This document shows positions 10,944 to 22,234 of a DNA stretch of 64,000 nt, one piece after another; position 1 is the first letter of the stretch, and every line of letters begins with the position of its first letter. Below the pieces are notes generated by a model. It did not search any database, had not been told where the DNA came from, and was given only the letters and a program-made list of their open reading frames with translations. Origin of the DNA: Hetaerina americana (taxonomy: Eukaryota > Arthropoda > Insecta > Odonata > Calopterygidae). The position numbers and the translations under genes were made by a program. The stretch lies in contig JAKTNV010000018.1 of assembly GCA_022747635.1 (NCBI GenBank), positions 1,524,001-1,588,000 on the forward strand, written 5' to 3'.

Positions 10944-11738
10944 TCAAACCATTAATACTTCTACATTCCATTTTCTAACTCGCCTCCCCTGCCTTATCTT
11001 TTTGAAACGGACGCTGCATTTCATAACAACTAAGTTGCGGTCAGAGTCCGCATCCGCTCCCGGGAAGCCGTAAGAATTTATCACACTGATCCTAAACCTG
11101 TGTCTAACCAGAATATAATCTAGCTGATACCTCTCTGAGTCACCTGGCATTTTCCATGTATACCTGCGTCTTCTATTGTGTCTAAACCAAGTGTTGGTGA
11201 TGACTAACCCCCGTCTCCTGCAGAACTCAACTGCTTTCTCCCCGCGGTAATTCCTTGTGCCTAAAACGTAGTCCCCCACCTCATCACTAGCTCTTCCTTC
11301 GCCTACCGTCGCATTCCAATCCCCCATCACTATCAAATGTTTCCCTGCGGGATCACAGTCGATTATGTATTATAACTGATCGTATATCCTATCGACCTCT
11401 TCTTCCTTATGGTTGCTCGGTGGCATGTATACCTGAATAATAACTAAGTTCGTCGGTTCTGCTTTTATCTCCACTAGTAGTATTCTATCCGTTACCTGCT
11501 CTATGTTGACTACGCTTCTTCCTACCTCTTCATTTAATACTATGGCATCCCCTCGTTGGCTCTCGTCCCCGCCGCTGTATATTATTTTATACTGATCACT
11601 CCAGTAATCCCCGCTTTCCTTCCATCTCACCTCGTATAGACCTAAAATATCTATTTTTCCCCTTCCCATCTCTCGCTTAACATTCTCCAATTTCCCTGTC
11701 CTCATCATTGTTTCACGTGTGACTTCAGTGACATTCAC
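10944..11738 (-). pseudogene. AP-type endonuclease domain of RTE-like LINE
   Basis: Two adjacent frames (11738-11370 and 11336-10944) encode the N-terminal apurinic-type endonuclease that nicks target DNA for target-primed reverse transcription. Recognisable parts in order are KIDILGLYEVRW (catalytic Glu), QVYMPPSNHKEEEVD, MGDWNATVGEGR (Asp-x-Asn catalytic pair), ITNTWFRHNRRRRYTW, QLDYILV and SDRNLVVMKC in the position of the final SDH motif, with His changed to Arg. A stop or frameshift separates the two halves, and the first residues of the domain are missing. Other copies: 14395-14605 and 20510-20905. Confidence 0.85.
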
Positions 11739-11864
11739 TTCAAGTGGATGAATGGTAAAATTTTAGTGTCGCACTTCGAAATGCGCCTTTTCAAGCATGT
11801 ACGTACACACATCAACTTACGCAATGCATGAAATGAAAAAAAATAAATTGAATTGTATATTCAA

Positions 11865-12065
11865 TGCAACAATTTCAGAATGTAAAAGTCACCCGCCTTG
11901 ACCGGGATTCAAACCCGGATCTCCCTCCGGGTTCGAATCCTGGTCAAGGCGAATGCTTTTTATACTATGTAATAGTTGAATTGAAATGCATATCAGCGGA
12001 TGACTCCGTAAAAAGTTACTGTTGCGGGATCTCCCTCAGTTTCTTGGAATTGGAATTAGTATCAT
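11865..12065. mobile_element. SINE family C, fold-back pair
   Basis: Two head-to-head copies of the end of a tRNA-like sequence. The left arm (about 11868-11920) and right arm (about 11925-11985) are inverted repeats, each with a B-box-like ttcgaatcc/ttcaaaccc core beside 'ggtcaaggcg'. The right side continues into the family's body ('gcggatgactccgta', 'agttactgttgcgg', 'tcagtttcttggaatt'). Related copies: 26915-27075 and 48145-48410. Confidence 0.65.
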
Positions 12066-13264
12066 TTAGGTTATTAAGGTGAAGTGATGTGCAAAAAATA
12101 TCGAGATACGGCGAGGGCAGCATTTTTCGGGAGGTCTACCTCCGCGATGAACTGAAAGTATTCGTCATTTCCGCCTGGCGTCTGGTGGATTAGACGTGGA
12201 GGTTTGCCGAGCGTAAAAATGAGGGGCGTTTGATAAAGTAGGAAAACTGGAGACGGGAGCGTGTGTCGGGAGTGGGTGTCCGTTCACACCTATATAAATG
12301 AGGAAGGACTCCGGGAAGCCTGTTGGCTCCCGTTTGAGATACGCCAGGACTCCACGGACGGAACGGTGTTGATGAGGCGTGAAAGATGGAGAAAATGTGG
12401 CTGGGAATGGAACGATTTCAACTGCGTCAGCCGTGCAATATGCGCTCAATTCATCACGAGCCTCAAGAAAGATAGTGAGTTGTAGAGAAATAACGGAACC
12501 GTAGCCATAATATCATTGAGAAAGTTTTCATTTCCAAATACGGAACACATAGAATACATTTTCATATTGATACTATGTATAGCTTCGTGATTTTCTTCAT
12601 CATCTTGATCTCGTGGGGTTGTGTGAAAAGCGATTCCCTTGGCCAATCCCATTTAAGGATTTTTTCATGAGTTTGTGATGAAATAAGTTTTCTTAATTAG
12701 ATGTATAACCAAGAGCATATATAAATATTATATTTTAAATCGATAAATCTATTCAATTTCAATATTACTGGGACTAGTTTTTTATTCAATCATAGTAAGC
12801 AATATTAGAGAACAATATTTTAGTCCCTAGTATATATTAAAAACCGTATCCACATCAGAACAATTATGTTCATTTTTTGAGAATAAAAATCAATACCAGA
12901 ATACGTTTTCAATTGAGTTGATCTAAATATGAAAAAATGTCTCCCCCGTAGAAAATGACATTGTAAATGGCAAGAGTATTTAAAATGATTCAACTGGTGA
13001 TCGGTCATCAAATGACGCAATTTTAATTTCAAGTCTTACGCGGTTATAATTCAGCATTTGGATGGATAATATTGGTCGTCATTGCTTCTTGTGTGCCGTA
13101 CTTTAAATTCTCAGCCTAACTGAAAAAATGTTCCACGTTGCTGTAGTAAAGTAATCAGGAAATTAAAGTGTTACATGCATTCAAATAATATATCATCAGT
13201 GATCCAAGAAAATTAGACGAATAGCGTGCTTTTATATTTCATTGGCATAAATATTGAGGTACAC
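12066..13264. other. No recognisable gene
   Basis: 12110-12450 is mixed composition and 12500-13260 strongly AT-rich. Short overlapping frames only. Confidence 0.4.
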
Positions 13265-13490
13265 AAAAATAATTTGATGCATTTGAGGATAATTTAGGTT
13301 CAGGCTTCCTCAATTGCGACACAGAGAGGGCAATACGGGAACAGAACTCTAATAGGGCCGTGGGGGTAGACACAATAACCTCGCTGAAGCAATGAAGAGC
13401 CTTGGAAAATGTGGACGGACGTGTTTGTGGGCTCATTAATTCAGACATAGAGATTGTGTGGGTGAATATGCCATTTTCCAATCAAATTGA
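13265..13490 (+). mobile_element. RTE-like LINE relic (early RT)
   Basis: The + strand translation gives a decayed version of the linker-RT boundary: DNLGSGFLNCDTERAIRE followed by NRAVGVDTI, matching GPGILDNEIERALREMK-NKAVGVDNI of the better copies, then frameshifts. Small and dead. Confidence 0.65.
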
Positions 13491-13499
13491 AGAGGACAT

Positions 13500-14345
13500 A
13501 GGTGCACATGGTTTTACCCAAAAGTAGCATGAATTGGTTTTCCCGGAATCGACGGACGGAGGGGCGGGCGGCGGTTTCTCTGGCTGGGCTCGAGGGAGGT
13601 GAGCCTCAGGAAAGGCTAGAAGCCGGTGGCAATTGGATTCCAGCCTTTGCGGAGTGCGGAGCGTTCAATCGCGAAACCTCTACAACGTCACCTTGTTACG
13701 CTCCGTCATGAACCGGTTATTGGAACAGCACTGCGTCATAAAGACTTGGGTAAACTGGGAAAGAGACTCATGGCATGCTCAGGGGTGCTTATGGTGATAA
13801 CGCCATGGATAGATCGGGTGTTTCATGGTGACACATGTTGTTTCGGAAAGGAATCGGAAGACGTCCAGGACGCCCTTCGATCGCAAAAGGTGACGACGAG
13901 TGAATGGTTTGTTGGACAGGAATCGCAGATTAAATGCTCGCATAGCTTCTGATGAACTTGGCATCCCTACGAATGATGTGCATCGACTTTTGACCGAAAC
14001 ATTGGTCATGAGAAAGTCGTGTGATGGAAGTTGGTGCCGCGAGTGCTCTCGGACGAACAAAGGGAAACTCGCACGCGGATTTTGCAAGATCTTCTCGACC
14101 ATGAGAGTGAGGATCCAAATTTTGCAGACGATGATTGCGTCACCAGACCTCTTCCTCTTCCCCCGCCTCAAATCCGTGCCGAAAGGACGTCATCACGGCT
14201 CGGTTGGAAGCTTTACAAGAGGCCGTGGCGAGGGAGCTTAGCATTATTCCGGGCGCAGGCTTCCAGAATGTATACGAGGCGTGGAAATCCCTCTGTCACA
14301 GCGGTGCGTGGATGTACAAGGGTGCTGCTTGGATAAATTTACTGT
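13500..14345 (+). mobile_element. mariner relic with deleted catalytic core
   Basis: Fragments in changing frames give the mariner order: MVITPWIDRVFH (HTH region), NRRLNARIASDELGIP and TNDVHRLLTETLVMRKSC, MVPRVLSDEQRETR, DPNF-DDD, then a jump to PDLFLFPRLKSV and ALQEAVARELSIIPGAGFQNV-EAWK. The segment between the first catalytic Asp and the PDLFLF block, including the second Asp, is deleted. Several frameshifts. Terminal repeats not identified. Confidence 0.8.
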
Positions 14346-14394
14346 GAGTATATCAGTTCTGGCAATAATGTTTTTACAATCGACTCAGTCCTAC

Positions 14395-14605
14395 TAATTT
14401 TGGGGCATGAATGAACGACTTGGAGTCCTCAGGGAAGTATGAAGAGAGGGAGAAAGAGAGATCATAAAGAATGATGGGCGACTGGGACGCGGTGGTCGAA
14501 GAAGGAAAGACCGAACGAAGTAGGGTGGGGCAGTTAAGACTGAGAATGGCATTGCCAGAGGAGGGAAAGGCCAATAGAGAATTGCAACAAAAAAATACTC
14601 AAGCG
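14395..14605 (+). mobile_element. RTE-like LINE endonuclease relic
   Basis: Translation gives RMMGDWDAVVEEGKTER and VGQLRLRMA, resembling the MGDWNAxVGEGR and LGTRN region of the LINE endonuclease at 10944-11336. The Asn of the catalytic pair is changed and frames are broken. Confidence 0.55.
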
Positions 14606-14639
14606 ACATTAAACTAAAAATATATCCTATTCTACTGTT

Positions 14640-14960
14640 TCAGGCTTTACTTCGAGAAGTATTTCATATCCATATTAAAAGAACTTGGTACTTCTCCACA
14701 GATTTTTATTGTAAGATACAACGCGTTTCACCGACTTGCGGCATCATCAGGTACTTAACAACAGTGCGAGAATATATACGCTGAGGACAGAGTGTGGGGG
14801 AGGGAGGGGCGGAGAGGGGGGGGGGGCGATCGGGTGCGTCGGTTTGCCCAATTCCGGGCTAGTTTCTCAGAAAGGAGTGGGGAGGGGGACGGGAACAGTT
14901 GCTCGTTACAAAGTGTCAAGTTGGGGTTTGCTAGGTGCCTCCGTATCTCCATTTACTCGA
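14640..14960 (+). mobile_element. Penelope-like element terminal relic with hammerhead
   Basis: The order matches the left end of the coding PLE at 31966: a tail (tttcaggctttacttcgag, 14638-14675), an AT-rich arm (to about 14712), a good antisense hammerhead (14711-14754), then a G/purine-rich tract (14790-14900). No RT frame follows, so only the left terminal part survives. Confidence 0.65.
14711..14754 (-). ncRNA. Hammerhead ribozyme motif (PLE type)
   Basis: On the minus strand: GUAC upstream arm, intact CUGAUGA, stem II GCCG/CGGU around a CAAGU loop with one bulged U before it, intact GAAA, the self-complementary ACGCGU as a short stem III, U at the cleavage position, then GUAUC as the start of stem I. 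All invariant core nucleotides are present. Stem III is too short for a stable monomer, as in other PLE hammerheads thought to act as dimers. Confidence 0.7.
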
Positions 14961-15189
14961 GAGCGTCCATTTTTAATCCTTTTGGGAGAATATCTAATAT
15001 TTCTGGGACAGAGTCACTGCCTTGGTCGAATTCTATCTTCTTTCCTCTGCTGAGAATGTTAATCGGCTGTATCCCAGTTATTATTCGTAGAGCTTCATTA
15101 CAGGCCGTGTCGTAGCTCCCGGAGATTACAATTAGGCAAGATCTCTATGCCTTCTCCAGTTTCATGAAACAGATGTAAGGATTACATCA

Positions 15190-15725
15190 AATAACTGAAG
15201 AGAGTGTCGAAATCACTGAGGGAAACAGAGCAATGAGAAAGGGGAGGTGGACGAAGATGACCGATGCCCAGAGACCTGAGAAGCGAATCGGGCGGAGGGT
15301 TAATAGATTGAATAGAAAAAGGCGCGGAGAGGCGACGAAATAAATGGAGAAATCATCCTTGCACTTGAAATGAAATCTAAGTACGTCCTGTCTATAATAA
15401 CCCGAGACAGCTACAGCTAAGTGGAAGACTGCTGTAAGACTTCGAGAAGAGTATAATGATTGCAGTATCAAATATGTGAAACAAGAACCGACAAACATGA
15501 GGAACGTGGGCTATTGGCCCTAGTTTCACTTGCTTCCAAAATACTAACAGGGATAATTGTGGAGACCTCCTGCTGGAAAATCAATTAGAGTCCAGGGTTA
15601 GCAGTGGTGCGAGGGAGTCTCCAAGTACTTAGTCTAAGAAACCGATCGGAAAAACGATACAAGTCACTGTTTGCAGCATTCCAAGACTTGGATAAGGCCT
15701 TTGACATCGACATTAATGCCCCAAG
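15190..15725 (+). mobile_element. RTE-like LINE relic, strongly decayed
   Basis: Only the second half is recognisable: LASKILTGII (matches ISHAAKVVLRII), a frameshifted 'RNRSEKRYKSLFAAFQDLDKAFDI' region (split here: first RNRSEKRYKS, then AAFQDLDKAFDI), which aligns with the first catalytic RT motif. The 5' boundary is uncertain. Confidence 0.5.
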
Positions 15726-15840
15726 ATCCACCCAAAATATGTGTGGCAGGGGGTGCAAAGCACCAGGGGGGGAGGAATAAGTAATAAGGCGGGATATGGG
15801 AGAGGAAGGGACAAGGGAACAATATTCAGCAACAAACCAT
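15722..15840. repeat. Dispersed repeat, family F
   Basis: The block 'atgtgtggcagggggtgcaaa' (first 20: atgtgtggcagggggtgcaa), followed by a G-run, an 'aataagg' stretch and 'gagaggaaggg', resembles the two segments at 1069-1400. Identity unknown; possibly a diverged CR1-like LINE tail in antisense. Confidence 0.35.
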
Positions 15841-16689
15841 CAAATAACGACTAAATTTTTATACATGCTGGAGGAAGACTTTAGACGACCCTCGTTTGAA
15901 AAATTTTAAACGAATCTCGATCTTACCAATAAATTGGGGAATAAAAAGGAAATAAAAATGATGCACAACCATTTACACGACAAGTCTCCATAAAGACAAG
16001 AGGGGCCATGCAGACAGAATTGAACACTGAGAAGAGGAAATTTTACGATCACATAGACATGCAACTCCATCATTTAGCAACTCATGCCTTTGAAAACGCC
16101 TGATGGAATAAGATGTCTAAGCTGCTGGGAAAACTTTAAAAGGGATTATTACGACAAAATTATCCATCAAATCTAAGTTATCTGAGTCGCCAAAATATAA
16201 GACAGAAATAAATATGCTTTGTTTCACGAATGCTATCGAACGCTGCAGCAGCGAATCCAGAAGAATACTAAGCAGCCTTAAAAATGATAAATTAAGTATT
16301 GAATGCATATAACATGACAATAAATGAGAATGGAACAAAAATCCAAATTTGCGAAAAAGGAAAGCTTACCGCAGATGCTGTGCCGGCGGGAAAAAAATCA
16401 GACAAGTGGAAGAAGCATTCACTTAGTTTGCAATCGCCGTATCATGGAATGGAGGAAGCACGGTGGATATCAAATGGAAAATAGTTTAAACTCAGAAGGC
16501 TTCTATGACGAAAGGCAACTCGCATGCTCAAAGAAGATGCAACCGCAAGCAAGGAATCAGTTCGTGAAAACGTGTGTGCGTGTAGATTGTGACATCGTAT
16601 GGATCAAAGACTCGGGCCATAGCAAGAAGTGTGGGCCAGAAGAAAGCAGGAATCATTGAAAATTGTTGCTGGAGGTGAATGAACGGTGA
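15841..16689. other. No clear gene
   Basis: An open frame at 16324-16659 (111 codons, +) is lysine/arginine-rich. It lies just upstream of a LINE 3' relic and could be a decayed LINE C-terminal domain, but no motif settles it. Confidence 0.3.
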
Positions 16690-16870
16690 AGACTTAATTT
16701 ACTGGGAAAGAGGGAAATGATATTGGGGTTGAAAGGGAAAAGACCACACGGAGCGCAGAAGAAGAACCAGATGCATTGGACTCATCTTAAGGCACGACGA
16801 CATTTCGAAAAACATAAGAGAGGAGAGAAGAGACGGGTGGGCCCACGAGGGGCGGTGTCATAGGAATATC
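16690..16870 (+). mobile_element. LINE 3'-terminal coding relic
   Basis: The + translation contains GLKGKRPHGAQKKNQMHW and KARRHFEKHKRGEKRR. This basic C-terminal pattern is typical of RTE-like LINEs (GKRGRGR-RRTRW-DGI...). Too short to place in a clade. Confidence 0.4.
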
Positions 16871-18439
16871 TTTAAAATATTGTCAGCATTCATTTTATGC
16901 AACGCTTATGTTAAAAACTGTGATTATGTAAATACTTTATCAAACCTCTTCCGTGCGAGTCTGAATTTTTTCGGCGATTTTTTTCACCAATATTTTATTT
17001 TCAGGTTCATACGCAACATTACGATCGAATGGACTTTCGTTTACGAAGTATGAGTGAAAACATTCCCGACATTACAACAGCTAAACTAAATCTTCCCTAT
17101 TTTCTTAACCCGAACAATTCATCCAAAATTTCTTAATTTCTTCATTCTCTTAACTCTCGAAGCAAAGCTTTCGAAGCTCTCGACCATATCTGGTTGAAAT
17201 AACTATTTCAATCAAATTTTCAACTATCCCGTTGCATTTTAACTGGAACCATGATAAATATTCAGTATAATATCCTCGCTAGAAATTTAGGACGGTCCTT
17301 GGATGTGGTCAACAATTCAGTGGAGGGAATCGATTTCAATGTTACGCACTCGGGGGGGGGGGGGGCGTGCATACCTCAAAGGGAGATTTTTCGGTGAATT
17401 TAGAGCCTCAATTAATCATCGTTTATATTTTCTTAACGGGTCCATCGCTTCATTGCGAGGAGCGAATACGGGACAGGAAGTTCGCCGTCGCAAATGGAAG
17501 ACCGCGAAATTCACGCGCACGAACGGTCCCGAAGAAAAGTGGACCGGAAAGAAACAAAAGAAGCTAGACTTAAAGAAAAAGAAGAAGGAAAAAAGATGAG
17601 AGTTCGCTTCAAGATTCAACTTCCCTTTCCTTGGCAAAGCAGCAGCCAATTAGCATAAGTGCCGAGCGAGCTCTGATATTTGCCAAGAAAGTTTCTCCAA
17701 GGAGTCCTCGAGTGAGAGGGTGGGTGGAAGGGGTGGGAGAATGGGGAGGGGAGTGGGGATGGGGTGGGGGGGGAGTGGTGCCAGTATTTCTTCTCATCTC
17801 ATACCGCGTGCTCCCCCCCCGGTCCACGCGACCCCCTCGATACCCTCAATCCCGGCAATAACTCCCCCCCCCCAGTCACAATCCTAAATCTTCCCTTCGC
17901 CTGAATTACGAGCGCGATCCCTTCGGGTGATGTCGCAGGCCTGCAGGCAGATTGTTGCAAGGAAAGGGCGAGGTGGAGGCCAAGACGAACAAGGCGTCAC
18001 CAGGAGACGTAGTCGTTTTTCATTCGCCATTACCCCGGAACGAATTCTATAAACGAGGAGAATGCGTTGGTTGCGGGAGAGGTCGTCGCTTTATCGCCTC
18101 TGCCAACCCCTGGAAGAGCGACTTGGATCTGCGGCGTTTCACGTTACACGTGTGCCGATCGATTATTAGAATGATTGCAGCAAAGAAACAGGCGATCCGG
18201 GGTGTGATCATTGATGCTCTTCTGCGCGTCATCCCCATGGCTATCCGTGAAGGGACTTTCCTCCCCGGATCGCCAATCTAGCGAAACCCGTCTCCGGCAA
18301 ATGGTGGAGGGACTCCCAGGATTGGCGCCGTGAAGAACGCTGAACTTGAAGAACGGTGAAAGAATAGTCGCCATCTATCGCCTAAGTACCGTGAATAAAT
18401 TGAGAATGAAATGGTAAATATATTAGGCCAGCAGGTTAA
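16871..18439. other. Non-coding stretch with homopolymer and purine tracts
   Basis: Contains a run of 13 G starting at about 17352, a purine-rich block at 17560-17600 and a G/C-run block at 17700-17880. A GC-richer part at 17880-18340 has only overlapping short frames. No gene recognised. Confidence 0.35.
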
Positions 18440-19015
18440 GACATACTCATAGTGATACGGGATATCTTAGGCTCAAGAATACTTCGATTAAAGATAGAGA
18501 CGAAATTAAGGGCATTGAAAAATGCCGTGCGAGTGCATAAAATCCCCGAGGAACCAATTAAGGATTCAGGGAAGCGTATGAGGAAGAGATATAATGGGCA
18601 ACCCGTAGCATTAATGAGAGAGGAATTTGGCGGATGAGATGAGTGAGATCAGGGTGTTGTATCCCATCCCGAGGAGAGAAAACGCACCTATGTCTATTTC
18701 TGGACAACAGGACTATAAGTTTGACTTCAAACTCGGTTCAAGGGGCACCCGGAAGAGGAGAGACAATGGGCCACCCTCTCCCAATCATCCACCGCGAAGC
18801 TTTTGTGAAAACATCAAAAAGCTATGTAGTATGGGAAATTCATATGAAGCTAGGTTTTCGAATGAAAAATGTATTCTTAGGCAGTCAACCAAGGGCTTAC
18901 GGTGATTGCTGAGCCCACAAGAAAATCAGTATGATAGGTATCGGATGACACTCAATGTTAGCAAAAAGAGCGCTATGCGGTCCTCTCGAGGAAGGAAAAA
19001 GCCAAGTTAAGCATT
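18440..19015 (+). mobile_element. RTE-like LINE relic, decayed
   Basis: The 3' part is clear: QYDRYRMTLNVSKKSAMR-SSRGRKK aligns with CDRYGMRININKTK-MRFSRKKK of intact copies. The 5' part (RVLYPIPRRENAPM near 18650; LRLKIETKLRALKN near 18480) fits the earlier RT blocks less surely. Many stops. Confidence 0.55.
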
Positions 19016-19029
19016 TAAATATATTCGCA

Positions 19030-19150
19030 TAAGTGTGTGTATATACAGGCACTCGTATGTGGGTGTGTACCTGTATGTGTGTGTGTATATATATATATGA
19101 ATGCATATATGCATGTATGTATGTATGTATATATATATATATATATTATA
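19030..19150. repeat. TG/TA microsatellite
   Basis: A run of (TG)n, (TA)n and (TATG)n units from about 19030 to 19150, directly before a SINE head. Confidence 0.85.
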
Positions 19151-19420
19151 TGGGTCGCGGTAGCCCAGGGGGTAGAGCGTTGCACTGCTGACCAGAGGGT
19201 CCCGGGTTCGATTCCCGGGTAAGGCACTCTGGGCACCTGGGCACCCAAGCTATGTGATTTTTCGGGTACCAGGTCTTCCTGGGAAACCATAATTGGCACA
19301 GGGAAAGGAACTGGCCCCCCTACCCTGATGTGTGAATTTCACACGCCGTATAGGGCGTGCTGTGAATCTGTGCGTGAACTAGTGAGTACTGGGTGAATCT
19401 ACCATCACCTACCAAACCGA
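19151..19420 (+). mobile_element. SINE family B, full-length-like copy
   Basis: The head is tRNA-like: a box A candidate in tagcccagggggtagagcg (19161-19179) and a perfect box B gggttcgattccc (19204-19216), the internal RNA polymerase III promoter. The body follows: 'ccaggtcttcctgggaaacc', 'ggcacagggaaaggaactgg', 'gtgtgaatttcacacg', ending in 'accatcacctaccaaaccg'. Other copies: 19636-19815 (minus), 58549-58815 and 60565-60745. The body is not related to any LINE tail I can see here. Confidence 0.8.
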
Positions 19421-19429
19421 CCATCTTCT

Positions 19430-19600
19430 CGCAACCTTCGCAATTCTTCTCCTTACGTCCCCACTACTTTGACCGTGTTGGTCCAAAACACTTCAGAGAT
19501 ACGTAAACTGTTCTACTTGATCTAGGTTTTTCCCTCCTATTTTAATGTTTAGCTTAGCTTTTTTCTTTCTAGAAAATCGTATAATCTTTGTTTTAATAAT
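19430..19600 (-). mobile_element. RTE-like LINE fragment
   Basis: The minus strand encodes FSRKKKAKLNIKIGG, QVEQFTYL and SVLDQHGQSS, identical in order to the region after the RT active site in other copies. It is bounded by SINE B on the left and an AT run (19600-19625) on the right. Confidence 0.8.
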
Positions 19601-19635
19601 ATTTATTATATATATATATATGTATATACATATGT

Positions 19636-19815
19636 AAACCATAAACACAGTAATCAACCCGAAGGTCGGTTTGGTAGGTGATGATAGAGTTCACCCAGTA
19701 CTAAGCCCTATACGGCGTGTGAAATTCACACATCAGGGTAGGGGGGCCAGTTCCTTTCCCTGTGCCAATTATGGTTTCCCAGGTAGATCTGGTACCCGAA
19801 AAAGCACATAGCTTA
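19636..19815 (-). mobile_element. SINE family B, 3' body
   Basis: Reverse complement of the body of the 19151 copy, from the 'ccaggt' block to the element end, which reads 'ggttgattactgtgtttatg' on the minus strand. The tRNA-like head is missing. With the 19151 copy it forms an inverted pair around the LINE fragment at 19430-19600. Confidence 0.8.
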
Positions 19816-20294
19816 CATATGTATATATATACACGTGCATACATATAATTGGATGAGGTAGGTTTTGCATGGGCACAAGCTACCAAACAATTCTCTCTTC
19901 TCACGTATTGCGAGCATTGGCTTAGAACTTATCGTAACATCACCATAAAATGAATTAAATAACAGATTCAACATTAAAATATTTAAAATATCTATCAGCG
20001 GATAATTGATTATACTATTTCCTTACTGAATCTTCCCAGGTATTTCCGCAGTCTCTGGAAATCTATTGGTAGAAAATCATCATTCCAAAGACCCAAAATG
20101 CTAGAATATCTCCTCATGCTATCTAATTACAAGCTTATCGCAGGATTTCTGAACTTTTATATTCCGTTCCAGTCTCCAAATTTAAATATATTTTAACATT
20201 ATAACATAATGTAATAGTATTTTATATGATATGATAGTAATAACGTAAATCTTTTTATTCTGCTTCGTCAAGGTCGTTAATTTTTTTTATACAT
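19816..20294. other. AT-rich intervening sequence
   Basis: No gene or repeat recognised. Confidence 0.4.
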
Positions 20295-20905
20295 ATGCTT
20301 ACTATAACTTTCTCAAACTTTCAATATTTCTTCCTTTTCTTACAAAAAACACATTGGAAAGTACAATTGGGATAAGTTCTAGCATGTTCAGGTGTCGCTC
20401 GCACTCAGCAGCAGGATAGGCACCAGAGAGGCGATCCCCATCAGGCGGAGTCCAAGCTGAGAGAAATCGAGGGGAGCAGCACCAAAGGCACAGAAGAGGG
20501 GCGCACCACATAGATACAATGGCCACTTGGAATGTTAGAACGATGTCGAGGAGTGAGAAATCAGAAAATTTACAGCGTGAAATGGAGAGAGGAAATGAAG
20601 CAGAGAGATATTCAACATACCTAACTGTAGAGTAATCTACTGTGGAGGGTAAGAGATGGGGGAGCCGTAATATGGAACAAAAAGGTAGGAAGAAGGGTTA
20701 TGTCAATGACAGAGTATTATAAAAATAAATTGGAAATCTGAACCAATGAACTCGGCATTTGGTAAGGGTATGCATGCCACCAAGCAATGATAGGGAGGAA
20801 GAAGTCGACGGCGTATACCACAAACCAGAAGAAATAATTGTGGGTGTTACTGGAAGGAAACATTTAACAGTGGATGAAACACGACGGTGGGGTGAGAGAG
20901 AGATG
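20295..20905 (+). mobile_element. RTE-like LINE 5' end with decayed endonuclease
   Basis: The only copy in the window with the N-terminal endonuclease start: MATWNVRTMSRSEKSENLQR at about 20520-20580. It is followed by frameshifted RDGGAVIWNKKVGRRVMSM and by 'ACHQAMIGRKKS' (aligned to MPPSNHKEEE), to about 20870. The GC-richer sequence 20380-20515 before it is probably the 5' UTR. Many stops. Confidence 0.65.
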
Positions 20906-21094
20906 GAGTGGTGAGGTGGGAGACCGGTTTAGGAACATGGAATGAGCGCGGGGAGAAATCAATAGTTCTGCTGGGTTTCATTTCCTGCAAAAATGTTGTT
21001 TTTACACCAAAAGAGCCTAAGTATTCGTGGAGATTGGGCAAAAAGTACATTAGAGTACAATTCTTAGGTTTTAAAATCATTAATTTTTTTTTAT

Positions 21095-21560
21095 TTTACA
21101 TCATCTGAGGTGTAAATAAAGCCCTTGATGTGTCCCTTGAGTTGAGGAAAAAAATAAAAATCGCAAGGCGCAAGATCGGGGGAATAAGGAGGGCGTGGAA
21201 TCGGTTCAAATGTCACGTTTCTCAGAGCCTCTCCAGTTGCGCGCGATAGGTGTGAACGAGCGTTGTCATGTTGCAAGATTATTGGCGCCAGGCTGCTTTT
21301 AACCCGATGGTGGTCTTTTGAACTTTTTCTCGCTCGCAACCACGAAATTTTACTACCCATTAATTTACCGTAGACTTATCTACAGCATCGATACCATAAA
21401 CAGCCTTTAAAATATGATGAATCTCAGTAGGAGTCACTTTTTCAGCAGCTAATAAATTCGATAGCAGCACGCTGTTTAAGTCGAGTTGACATAGCACTAG
21501 AACACGTCTCCAAAATTCCGATTCTCGGAATACACTGGACGAATGAAACGACCGCAAACC
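21095..21560 (-). mobile_element. mariner relic, internally deleted
   Basis: The minus strand carries an N-terminal part (21557-21360: KVTPTEIHHILKAVYGIDAV, the HTH region) joined to a C-terminal part (21360-21091: IILQHDNARSHLSRAT with the second catalytic Asp, PPYSPDLAPCDFYFFPQLK with the third). About half of the transposase between them, with the first catalytic Asp, is missing. The family is different from the intact mariner at 27884. Confidence 0.8.
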
Positions 21561-21640
21561 CCGCGCATGCGTGTTGGAGGGGAATGTTACTTATGCATGC
21601 CACCAGGAGTGCTTCTGTAGGTCATTTTGTTTTCATGGTC

Positions 21641-22229
21641 TACAAGTTGTGTGCATTAGGCTTCAGCCTAACCTCGCACTTTAGGGTTTAAGGCAACGAG
21701 AGAGAAAGAGCTTTAATGAACTAGTTCAGAGCATTTTTGAGGGAGGAATTCGGCTGAAGGATTTCTACGGGTCATTATTAGTTCTAATCTCAAAAAAGAA
21801 AAGTCAGCCCTATTAAGGGTAATGTGGGGATGGTGAATAAGTCGGCAGCTAATAGACTGAAGAGACGGTAGAGAAGTTTGAGAAGTTTGGGTATGCAGGA
21901 AAGTTGTTGAAGGGGAAGAGGCTGCAGGATGTAGAAAACGACCGTTGGAGAGGAGGGGGGAGGAGACAACCCCATGTGTTTCTTTCTCCCAATATTTATT
22001 CTTCGGATGCCCTCAACCCGTTCTCACTTCAACTTGTGTTGTCGTGACGATTCACCTTCAGAACTACTCTGAAGAGGGCTTCTTTGTGGCCAAAATGCGC
22101 GTATTCGTATTCACCTTTCTCATCCCTTTCCTTTTGTTTTACCCTTTACCTCATCCTCCGACTAGTGGCGTTAGCCAATTAACCTCATTTTTGCTTTGCT
22201 TTGAAAGGTAAACTCTTTATGGATATTGA
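21641..22229. other. No recognisable gene
   Basis: Mixed composition; a few short frames. A decayed LINE contribution around 21740-21960 is possible but not demonstrable. Confidence 0.3.
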
Positions 22230-22234
22230 AGTAA

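Larger units (their letters stand above)
9785..11760 (-). mobile_element. RTE/BovB-like LINE, internally deleted
   Basis: This is the most complete endonuclease-containing copy in the window. On the minus strand the order is endonuclease (11738 to about 10944), linker (to about 10640), the first third of the RT, an internal deletion, then the C-terminal end and 3' UTR with a taatagtaata tail at about 9785-9835. The 5' end is truncated just before the canonical endonuclease start (the ATWNVRTM-like motif present at 20540 is missing here). Confidence 0.85.

Noticed and set aside
19151..19225. Possible tRNA gene
   Set aside because: Good internal promoter boxes, but it is joined to a repeated SINE B body and similar copies lie at 58736; treated as a SINE head.
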